Shown here in pieces: positions 1 through 7,600 of a stretch of DNA of 18,535 nt (its first letter is position 1; every line of letters begins with the position of its first letter). Position numbers and translations under genes: made by a program. The stretch is from an uncultured Pseudomonadota bacterium (GTDB taxonomy: Bacteria; Pseudomonadota; Alphaproteobacteria; RF32; CAG-239), in contig CADBMG010000128.1 of NCBI GenBank assembly GCA_902795745.1, forward strand, positions 1 through 18,535, read 5' to 3'. Under the pieces are notes generated by a model that worked only from the letters and a program-made list of their open reading frames with translations, did no database searches and was not told where the DNA came from.

Positions 1-1
1 A

Positions 2-70
2 TACGTTGATGAAAACGGCAATCCGGTTGAATCTTCTGCTGATAAAAAGGAGCAAGATGTTGCTGAATAA
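2..70 (+). CDS. C-terminal tail of an unidentified protein (partial)
   Basis: An open frame enters from the left edge and stops at TAA 68-70. It encodes only the last 22 residues, an acidic and polar tail (DENG near the edge, then ESSADKKEQDVAE). Nothing here identifies the family. It lies upstream of and co-directional with the secretin-type operon, so it may belong to the same locus, but a promoter-like sequence follows it and could separate the transcripts. The reading is secure; the function is unknown. Confidence 0.6.
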   Translation, partial: YVDENGNPVESSADKKEQDVAE

Positions 71-82
71 AACAAAAATACA

Positions 83-111
83 TTTACAAATCTTTATGAT
101 TTATGTACAAT
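83..111 (+). promoter_or_regulatory. Putative sigma-70-type promoter for the secretin-type operon
   Basis: TTTACA (83-88) and TACAAT (106-111) are separated by 17 bases. This predicts a transcript start near 118, just before the ribosome-binding site AAAGGA at 121-126. It is a consensus-like match in an AT-rich gap, so chance is possible. Confidence 0.4.
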
Positions 112-134
112 TACGCTAGAAAAGGATAATGATT

Positions 135-620
135 ATGGCAGAACAGGAAAATATTGTTTCAAAAGATTTGCTATGGTACGTAGACAACTATGTTGTCCTT
201 ATTGACTATTACGACCGCACCATATCACGTATTGCCGCCCGTTGTGTACGTTCCGGCAACATTGCTTTGGAAGAATATAAATTCTATCCTTACGTCTTGG
301 ATGTTTTGGAAGAAATCTGCGAAACAGGTAATTTTATTATCGAACATAAAGAACTTTATCCTTACGTAGAAAAACGCATCGCCGGTGGCATGGAGGCATT
401 ACGTAAAAATTTGGCTTTGTATCAGGAAGAGCTGACCAATAATCAGTCACCAGACATGCTCAAAGCCGATCCGAATGAAACGAAAAAACTTCATGAAGTT
501 ATGAGCAATTTCGATAAATCGGTAGACCCGACTGTCGGAGCCGGTATGAACATTGATGAATTAATGGAAAAATTAATGGCGGAAAACAATATCTCCAATG
601 ACGATCAGTCAGAACAATAA
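135..620 (+). CDS. Hypothetical protein, first gene of the secretin-type operon
   Basis: A 161-residue soluble-looking protein with no signal peptide or membrane segment, rich in Tyr, Glu and Leu. It is probably mostly helical, with an acidic, Asn/Asp-rich C-terminus (residues ~105-161). An in-frame ATG lies 6 bases upstream (129), but AAAGGA at 121-126 sits 8 bases from the ATG at 135 and only 2 from the one at 129, so 135 is preferred. I do not recognise the family. It is followed after 16 bases by the secretin-like gene and is probably co-transcribed with it, so a cytoplasmic accessory role in the same envelope assembly is an inference from position only. Confidence 0.75.
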   Translation: MAEQENIVSKDLLWYVDNYVVLIDYYDRTISRIAARCVRSGNIALEEYKFYPYVLDVLEEICETGNFIIEHKELYPYVEKRIAGGMEALRKNLALYQEELTNNQSPDMLKADPNETKKLHEVMSNFDKSVDPTVGAGMNIDELMEKLMAENNISNDDQSEQ

Positions 621-636
621 ATGGGAGAGGTAAAAT

Positions 637-2058
637 ATGAAAAAATACAACATATACAAAATCTTAGTCCTTTTTAGTCTTTTTGCCGGCGGTCTTTCGG
701 CTTGTATGGCTTATGAATCGGAACCAATAGTTATCGGTCAAAATGACGTTGAAGATGTGTACAATGATGGTACTGATAACAGTACCCCGACTGAAACAGC
801 ACAGCCTCTTCCTACACCGCAAATCGTAGAAATTGAACAGCCTATGATGCAGGAAATTGTTATGGATACCCCGCAATATGTACAAAATCCGGCCGATATG
901 CCTGTTGTACGCCGTAGCCTTGACAATGACCCAAACGAGCCTATTATCCGCACTCCACAAGGAGCCAATGAACTGGATTTGGAAACACCGTTACGTTGCG
1001 ATGTAAATTGGGAAACCCAACAAATGATTTTGACTTTGCCATATAATCAGTCAGCCTTCAAATTGGAGCGTAACGGCATCAATAATCCATTGCCTCGCTT
1101 TGAAGTTACCGGCTTTACGTTTGATATGATGCCGGCAGAGCAAGCCATTGTTAAACTTACCAAAGAGGCAGGCATTCGTGTTTCCTCCGCCGATGGACCT
1201 TACACCAGCATTTCCGCCAACGATTTGAAAGGCGAACTCTCTGCCGTAGTGAAAATGATTGCAGATTCGGCCGGAATTTACTATTCTTACAACTCAAAAG
1301 ATAAAATTTTAACCTTAAGCCGCCATGCCAACATGACAGTTTACACTCCGCATTCTCGCCCGATTATTCTCGGATTGTTGGACGTTATCCGCGGAGCCGG
1401 TATTACCAATATTGTTGCAAACTGGGCAGATTATTCTATTACATTTGATGCTGACGTTGAAACGAAAAACAAAATTATTGACCTGATTAATTTCTTTGAA
1501 AATAATCCTACTTTGATTACGTACGATGTCAGTGTTTTCCGTCTTTATCCGTACAATCAATCGCAAGACATTGAATGGAAAGAGATGCTCAAAGCATTTG
1601 ATTTCGGCTCAATTACCACGGCACAAAGTGGAGAAATAGGGCGCATTTTAACTACAACAAATGATATTACACTGGAAAAATTGCAGCAATTTTTAGGGAA
1701 TCAAGCGCAAATTCAGCTCGTTTCCGAGGGCAAATTTGTTGTTCCAAACCTGTGGTTAGCTCGCTTTGATATCGGTAAATGTGCACCTCCGAAAATTGAT
1801 CCTTATGGTCTATCCGTATTGGCCAAGGCATCTCTTGAAAAGAAAAACCTCATTTTCAGCGATATAACACTGGAAGAAACAGACGGACAAATTGCCGGCT
1901 TCAAAATCCGTCATAAAATCGGTGAAAATTTCTTGATTATCGGCTTGCCAAATGAACTTTTCGGCATTAAATCTCCTAAATCGGAAACGGTAGTGTTTAT
2001 GGTTCCGCGTTTAGTCAGAACAATGAAAACTAATGAAACAATAAAGAATAAATTATAA
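637..2058 (+). CDS. Secretin-like outer-membrane lipoprotein (type IV pilus / type II secretion type)
   Basis: A 473-residue exported protein. The N-terminus has Lys residues, a hydrophobic stretch and a lipobox-like LSAC with Cys23, as in lipoprotein secretins of the PilN/BfpB kind. After a Pro/Thr-rich linker (to ~120) comes an STN-type domain at ~158-230 and a second small alpha/beta domain at ~235-290, like the N0 and N1 domains that face the periplasm. Residues ~295-462 resemble a diverged secretin domain: a VxVFRL strand near 300, a mid-region VVPNLWLARF near 370, and the closing signature IIGLPNELFG followed by VVFMVPRLV (451-460). In this family such proteins form the outer-membrane channel for pili or secreted substrates. 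The ribosome-binding site is GGGAGAGG upstream of ATG 637. The family call is fairly firm; the precise system is not determined because its ATPase and pilins lie outside the window. Confidence 0.7.
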   Translation: MKKYNIYKILVLFSLFAGGLSACMAYESEPIVIGQNDVEDVYNDGTDNSTPTETAQPLPTPQIVEIEQPMMQEIVMDTPQYVQNPADMPVVRRSLDNDPNEPIIRTPQGANELDLETPLRCDVNWETQQMILTLPYNQSAFKLERNGINNPLPRFEVTGFTFDMMPAEQAIVKLTKEAGIRVSSADGPYTSISANDLKGELSAVVKMIADSAGIYYSYNSKDKILTLSRHANMTVYTPHSRPIILGLLDVIRGAGITNIVANWADYSITFDADVETKNKIIDLINFFENNPTLITYDVSVFRLYPYNQSQDIEWKEMLKAFDFGSITTAQSGEIGRILTTTNDITLEKLQQFLGNQAQIQLVSEGKFVVPNLWLARFDIGKCAPPKIDPYGLSVLAKASLEKKNLIFSDITLEETDGQIAGFKIRHKIGENFLIIGLPNELFGIKSPKSETVVFMVPRLVRTMKTNETIKNKL

Positions 2059-2069
2059 GAGGATATGCT

Positions 2070-2687
2070 ATGGAAGAAAATAAAAATGTTAATGCTCCAC
2101 GCAAAATAAGAAAGATAAAACGTGTAAAACCAGCAGTGCCGCAACCGTCATCTTTCGGTATGCCGAGCAAAATTAACGCAATAAATGAGAATAGCGATTC
2201 GTCTTATAACGATAACCAAACAAATGACGATACCTATTTTGCTAACAATGGAGAAACTGAAAATATTCGCTTTATTACCGAAGATGACATTCAAACCGGT
2301 GAAACCGTCACCATAACAGTATTATTAAAAAATAAAACAGTATTGCTTTTAATGGCGTTGACGGCACTAATCGGTTTAACTGCCGGTACATTTTTATTTG
2401 CCCCTAAAAAAGTCGCCAATCGCGGCTTGGATGGTGTTGTTATTAATTCAGACGTTCCGGCCGGACGTAATCGTTGCGGTTTGGTTGAACCGCATCAAGG
2501 CTGCGTGCTTTACATTATGAATCCGCGCAATCAGGAAGTTACCGGTAAAGACTTTTACTCAACTGCGGCTCAGTGGACACAGCGCCAACGCTACCTGATT
2601 GAAACCGGAAATATGCATTACAGTAATGTTCGCATTAAACCGGGATACATTGCACAAATCAATATTCCACCGCTTTCGTCATATTAA
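2070..2687 (+). CDS. Hypothetical single-pass inner-membrane protein of the secretin-type operon
   Basis: A 205-residue protein. Residues 1-88 are a charged, probably cytoplasmic region that begins very basic (RKIRKIKRVK at 11-20) and becomes Asn/Asp-rich. One transmembrane helix spans ~89-112. Residues ~115-205 form a compact domain, probably periplasmic, with two cysteines (136 and 145) that could form a disulfide. This bitopic layout with a basic tail resembles alignment or assembly components of pilus and type II systems, but I recognise no family. The gene starts 12 bases after the secretin-like gene, has AGAGGA as ribosome-binding site, and is last before a hairpin, so it is probably in the same operon. 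Confidence 0.75.
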   Translation: MEENKNVNAPRKIRKIKRVKPAVPQPSSFGMPSKINAINENSDSSYNDNQTNDDTYFANNGETENIRFITEDDIQTGETVTITVLLKNKTVLLLMALTALIGLTAGTFLFAPKKVANRGLDGVVINSDVPAGRNRCGLVEPHQGCVLYIMNPRNQEVTGKDFYSTAAQWTQRQRYLIETGNMHYSNVRIKPGYIAQINIPPLSSY

Positions 2688-2707
2688 TAACATTTGTTTC
2701 TATTATA

Positions 2708-2748
2708 AAATAATTGCTCATCCGAATACATCAGATGAGCGATTATTT
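2708..2748 (+). terminator. Long hairpin ending the secretin-type operon
   Basis: A 15-base stem (2708-2722 with 2734-2748) has one G-U pair and an 11-base loop. It lies 21 bases past the stop of the last operon gene. The base is A/T-rich (ATTATTT) rather than followed by a separate long U run, so termination strength is uncertain. It sits between two convergent genes and may act in both directions. Confidence 0.5.
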
Positions 2749-2824
2749 CATTCAAAAATAAATATTATATCACAAAGAAGTCTCTATTGAAAAATTACGC
2801 AAAGAAAAGATATCACAGTCTAAC

Positions 2825-2856
2825 AAAAAATCCTCCTTGCAAAACAAAGAGGACTT
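2825..2856 (-). terminator. Rho-independent terminator of rpsD
   Basis: On the minus strand a 12-base stem (2845-2856 with 2828-2839) has one mismatch, one wobble pair and a 5-base loop, and runs directly into TTTTTT (complement of 2825-2830). It lies 26 bases after the rpsD stop codon. Confidence 0.8.
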
Positions 2857-2881
2857 AGAATAAAGATTGAAAAACAATCTA

Positions 2882-3496
2882 TTATCTTGAGTAGTATTCC
2901 ACCACCAAGTTCGGTTCCATAACCGCGGCATAAGGAATATCTTCAAACTTCGGTACAAAGGTGTATTTTGCAGTCAACTTCTTTGCATCAACTTCCAAAT
3001 ATTCAGGAAAGTCACGAGATTGCGATTCGATAGAAGCCAACACACAAGCTAACTGCTTAGACTTTTCACGAACTTCAATCACATCACCTGCTTTAACCAT
3101 ATACGACGGAATATTTACCTTTTTACCGTTAACTGTAACGTGACCATGGTTAACAAATTGACGAGCCGCGAAAACGGTAGATGCAAACTTTGCTTTATAT
3201 ACCAAATTATCCAAACGAGACTCAAGCAAACCAACCAAGTTCTCAGCACTATCACCGGTACGACGAATAGCTTCTTCGTAATACTTATGGAATTGCTTTT
3301 CCGAAATATTTCCGTAGTAAACTTTCAGTTTTTGCTTAGCAATCAATTGTTGACCGTAATCGGTAATTTTCTTTTTTCTTTGACCATGTTGACCAGGGCC
3401 ATATGATCTCTTATTAAACGGGCTGTTAGAATCACCCCAAAGATTGTCGCCATAGCGACGGCTGTTTTTCTTTTTAGCAGCTACAATACTTTTCAT
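2882..3496 (-). CDS. rpsD: 30S ribosomal protein S4
   Basis: A 204-residue primary 16S-rRNA-binding protein that nucleates assembly of the 30S body and, in some bacteria, represses its own synthesis. Recognisable S4 features are the N-terminal RRYGDNLWG and SYGPGQHGQRKK (31-42), KQKLKVYYGNISEKQF (54-69), and the S4 RNA-binding domain with RLDNLVY, then TVFAARQFVNHGHV (107-120) and NIPSYMVKAGDVIEVREKSK. It has no zinc-finger cysteines at the N-terminus, so it is the C-minus form. Length is normal. ATG 3496 is preceded by AAAGGAT about 9 bases upstream. The gene is monocistronic here, separated from the alpha ribosomal operon, with its own terminator and a leader of at least 100 bases that may be regulatory. 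Confidence 0.97.
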   Translation of the reverse strand: MKSIVAAKKKNSRRYGDNLWGDSNSPFNKRSYGPGQHGQRKKKITDYGQQLIAKQKLKVYYGNISEKQFHKYYEEAIRRTGDSAENLVGLLESRLDNLVYKAKFASTVFAARQFVNHGHVTVNGKKVNIPSYMVKAGDVIEVREKSKQLACVLASIESQSRDFPEYLEVDAKKLTAKYTFVPKFEDIPYAAVMEPNLVVEYYSR

Positions 3497-3659
3497 TTAT
3501 ATCATCCTTTTTTTTATTTATTTACATTATTGTCCCGATAGTTCTCAGCCTTAATCTGAAAACGAGATTTGCAAACAATCTTGCCCATCTGCATCCTCGG
3601 AAGTGAGGTCAAACTAACCTTTTTTTTTGAAAAATGCAAGAAAAAAATGCAATAAAAAC

Positions 3660-3691
3660 AAAAAAATGCCCTCTATCATCAGATAAAGGGC
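3660..3691 (-). terminator. Rho-independent terminator of the galU-like gene
   Basis: On the minus strand GCCCTTTATC (complement of 3682-3691) pairs with GATAGAGGGC (complement of 3668-3677) around a TGAT loop. There is one U-G wobble, and a run of seven T follows 1 base later (complement of 3660-3666). On the plus strand the wobble becomes an A-C mismatch, which supports the minus orientation. Confidence 0.85.
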
Positions 3692-3714
3692 AATTCCGAT
3701 TTAATACTAAATAT

Positions 3715-4602
3715 TTAATCAAGCGTTTTCAACAAATCGCGAGTATATTCTCTCAGTTTCGGATTCGTTTCAAGTGCCAATTTTATATTGGCTTTCAACA
3801 AATCAGCATTCGTACCGCAGTCATAACGCTTTGCATCGGCCAAAATACCGTAAATCGGCATACCGCGCTGTGCTGCCAAATTCAGAGCATCGGTTAAGTT
3901 AATTTCTCCGTTGGAACCTTTGGTAACTTCCGGTAATATTTTCATCACTTCGTTCGGAATAATATACGGCCCCATAGATGCGTAATTTGACGGAACTTCT
4001 TCCAATTTTGGCTTTTCAATCAACCCAGTAGCCTTGACAATATTACCTTCACGCTCAGCACCGATTAATGCACCATAACGAACCATATCCTCGCGTTTAC
4101 ACTCCATAATATTTTCCACAATGCCGCCTTTTTGCTCATATACTTCGCAAAGTTGCTTCATTATACCTTTGCCGTTAGGATTGAGATATACATCATCTAC
4201 CCACATAACGGCAAAATCTCTGTCCCCGACAACATCTGCCGCCATTAAAATGGCATGACCGTTACCTTTAGGTTCAGACTGTTTGGCAAAAGAAAATTTC
4301 ATATTTTGCGGAATGATATCTTTCACTGCCTGCAATAACTCGAATTTTTTAGCTTCTTCCAAGCGCTTTTCCAAATCCGGAGTCGGCTCAAAATAAGTTT
4401 TAAACATATGCTTACACGCATCATCGCTGTAAATAAAAACTATCTCATTAATTCCGGCTTCGGCACAACTATTAACGGCGTACTGAATTACCGGTAAATT
4501 ATTCAGTGTCATAAATCCTTTATGCAAAACTTTGGTTGTAGGCAAATTACGAGAAGACAACCCCGCAACCGGCAAGATACATACTTCTGGTTTTCTATTC
4601 AT
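3715..4602 (-). CDS. galU: UTP--glucose-1-phosphate uridylyltransferase-like nucleotidyltransferase
   Basis: A 295-residue cytoplasmic sugar-nucleotide pyrophosphorylase. The GalU family joins UTP and glucose-1-phosphate into UDP-glucose for envelope polysaccharides. Landmarks in order are LPVAGLSSR (10-18), Lys24 and Lys28, LPVIQYAV (36-43), QSEPKGNGHA (108-117), the metal-binding VDD at 135-137, IEKPK (195-199), GEINLTDA (232-239) and RYDCG (259-263). Overall length and motif order match GalU. The nucleotide-binding loop is unusual: family members usually read GLGTR and PKEMLP, whereas here it is GLSSR and HKGFMT. Substrate preference could therefore differ, and another NDP-sugar pyrophosphorylase is possible. 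ATG 4602 is preceded by GGAG 7 bases upstream. The gene follows the AsmA gene by 69 bases, with a promoter-like sequence in the gap. Confidence 0.85.
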   Translation of the reverse strand: MNRKPEVCILPVAGLSSRNLPTTKVLHKGFMTLNNLPVIQYAVNSCAEAGINEIVFIYSDDACKHMFKTYFEPTPDLEKRLEEAKKFELLQAVKDIIPQNMKFSFAKQSEPKGNGHAILMAADVVGDRDFAVMWVDDVYLNPNGKGIMKQLCEVYEQKGGIVENIMECKREDMVRYGALIGAEREGNIVKATGLIEKPKLEEVPSNYASMGPYIIPNEVMKILPEVTKGSNGEINLTDALNLAAQRGMPIYGILADAKRYDCGTNADLLKANIKLALETNPKLREYTRDLLKTLD

Positions 4603-4633
4603 TTTAAATCTCCATAATTATTATTGTGCCGCC

Positions 4634-4661
4634 AGTATATAACTTTTAAACACAAAAACAA
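4634..4661 (-). promoter_or_regulatory. Putative promoter of the galU-like gene
   Basis: On the minus strand TTGTTT (complement of 4656-4661) and TATACT (complement of 4634-4639) are separated by 16 bases in the 69-base gap after the AsmA gene. It would place the transcript start about 25 bases before the galU-like start codon. Confidence 0.4.
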
Positions 4662-4671
4662 GGAAAAACTT

Positions 4672-7600
4672 CTATTTCACGATAATTGTACCGCTTGGCT
4701 TTCCGATTTCTCCTTCAATAGGACGCAATAATCCGGTTGACGGTATGTACTGAACAGGTTTGGTTTCCTCATAAGATTTAACAATTGTACCACTGACCTG
4801 ACTCGAAGTTTCAGTATTTTTTATTTCCTTTAACGTCGGCTGTAATTCGTTGTTAACCATAGAAGGAGTTTGCTCATTAGGCTGCTGTTTTTGATCAACC
4901 GACGTATTAGATTCCTTCTTTGCACTGATTTCAACCTCAGATTTTTTATTTACGGATTGCTCTTCAACCTTATTTTCTTGAGCTTGTTCTTTTTCAAAAG
5001 CTGCTTTTTTAGCCTCTTTAATCGCCTCAAGGCGCTCCGCCATATCTGCACTGAGTTTAGCTATTTGTTGGGTATTTTGATTAAGTTCATTTGCGTCTGT
5101 ACGCAATATCTTAACAATATCCTGCAAATCATCGTTTCCGGTTAATGAGCTGTATTGAGCAAATATATCATTCATTTGATAACTCTTATCCCAAAATGCT
5201 TGGCGTAAATCCTCAACTTTCTGTTGCATTTGCTGAATGTCCTCATCATTATAAATATCGGCAACATTACCATACTCCATCAGCTCGGAAAATTGCTTTT
5301 GCAAATCTCTCTGATATTGTTCATATATTTTACTGTTTTCTGTCTTAGACTTTTCAACTATTTTCTCCAAACTAAGCAATTGAGATTTTAAATCATCTTG
5401 ATGCTTGAGCAACGTTTCTTCTTGTATTTTATCGATTTGCGTACCAAATGATTTACAATTGTATTCTACTTGCGTAATATCTTCTTCGCTGATATTTTGT
5501 TCCGTACCGACAGATTTCATATTTTCAATCTCAGATCCTATCTTCTTTAACTGTGCCAGTTGTTGCGAATACCAATCTTTATATTGCTGTTGCTCTGACG
5601 ATTTCAGATAAGACATAATCTCATCCACAATTTCAGAATGTTTTGCAGATAAATTTCTGACTTCTTTCTGAACTTTTTCCATTTGCACTGATAAAACACG
5701 TTGTTCTTCTTCATTAGCAGCTTGCTTTTCCGCCCTTATTTTTTCTTCAAAAGCATCAAAATACTGCACCAATTTTTCTATATCAATATTGATATCAGGC
5801 TTATTAATACCTCCTGAATATACATACTTAAATGAAGGCAAATCAGACAAAGTAAGGAATTTAACCTCAAAATTATTTGTCATTTTCCAATCATTCATGT
5901 TGTTTTCACCATCGACAAGCAAACTCACAACATCATTTTCCAATTTAACATTTTGTAACTTCAATGTACCTTTATCAATTAAGATATTACCTTTAACGTC
6001 CCTAAAATTACTATTTCCTTGTTGCAAATTATCTCGTACTATTTGAAATAAACCTTTCGACGATTCTCTACTTTGCAAATCTGAAACTATTGCAGCAAAA
6101 TCTACACCGTTAAATCCCAAATTTTCTACCTCAAAAGCAGAGGAACCGCTTAAATTTGCCCAAAAATCAGCCTCAGAAGTTGCAGACGATCTAAAGTCTC
6201 CTTCAAATTGCGCTAATCCCGAAGTAATCTTATATACCTTCCCTCCAATTACCTTCAAATCCACATTCTTAGCATCAAGATGTCCCTTAATTTCTGCAAT
6301 TTTACTATAATCTATTTCAATATTCCCTTGATATTCGCCACCGCTATGAGAAAATTGCAAACTATCTAATATTAATTTATTTTGATTGTTGCTCAAATGA
6401 GTAACAACATTGGTAAATGTCTTTTTATTCCAAAGTAACCTTGTTGCAGATAACTGGATATCTGCTATAATCGATTTATAACTATCAAACTTATATGTAT
6501 CACGGCTAAATACCGGACGAGCCAAGAAATCATCAGTATTACCCAAAGCCTCATTACTGCTTGACAATTTTTCCTCGACATCAAGTAAAATAGCTAAATC
6601 AAGTTCAGATACAGCCAGATTTCCGGAAATATTAGTTAAATCATCTTGTTGTCTTATACTTATATTTCCGCTGTACTTAGCTGTACCTAAAATGCACTGA
6701 GCATTATTAAACATCCAATCGGCGGAATTTCCTTTAACATCGCCTCGACAATTAAAACTGCTGTTATTTTTAAGTTTTTTCCAATTTCCGCCGAGATTGT
6801 TCACAAGCTCACCAAAGTTAATAGTTTTCAACTCGGCTTTGCCATCAAAATTCAAGGTTGAATCAGAAGTTACTTTTCCGTCAAAAGAAAAGCGTGTATC
6901 GCCGATTTGCGTATCGGTTTTTACGTCAACATTCTGCAAAACGCCAGAAATATTTCCAGTTGATTGCATTGGCTTATTTTTGAAAATCTTCCATTGCGGC
7001 AAATTCAAATTTAATTTCAAAATAATCGGAGAAATATTTTCAGTTTTTATATCATATTTCATATAACCGATAAACGGCACATCATTTTTAACATTTCCCA
7101 AAACAATATTAGAATAAATGTTTGCACCCAGAACATCTTGTATTGAAACATTTTCGATATAAATATCTTTTTCGTCAGAATGCATTTTAAGAGCAACATC
7201 TTTCATCGGAACACCACGGAAAATCAGCATATCCGAAGACATTTCAACTTCAAAATCAGCTTGTGTCAAAAAAGATAAACTCTTTATATCATTTTCAATC
7301 AATTCTTTAATATCTTCTGTTTTAGCAGATACATCAAAATAATTGTCAATGTTGATAATATCAGCCTGCCCACTTAGATGATACTTTGTTCTTTCATCGG
7401 AAAAATTAGCAACCAAATCTCCACTTATTGTTGCCTTATCCATAGCTATTTTCATATCCGTCAAGTTTAAAAGATAAGGATTACCGAAAGCGTTTAAAGA
7501 AATATCGACATTACGGTAAGTTGATTGATTTATCGGATTTAGAGAATACCCCAGTGCCCTTACCAGTTCTGCGATATTTTTACCCTCTAAATGCGCTTTG

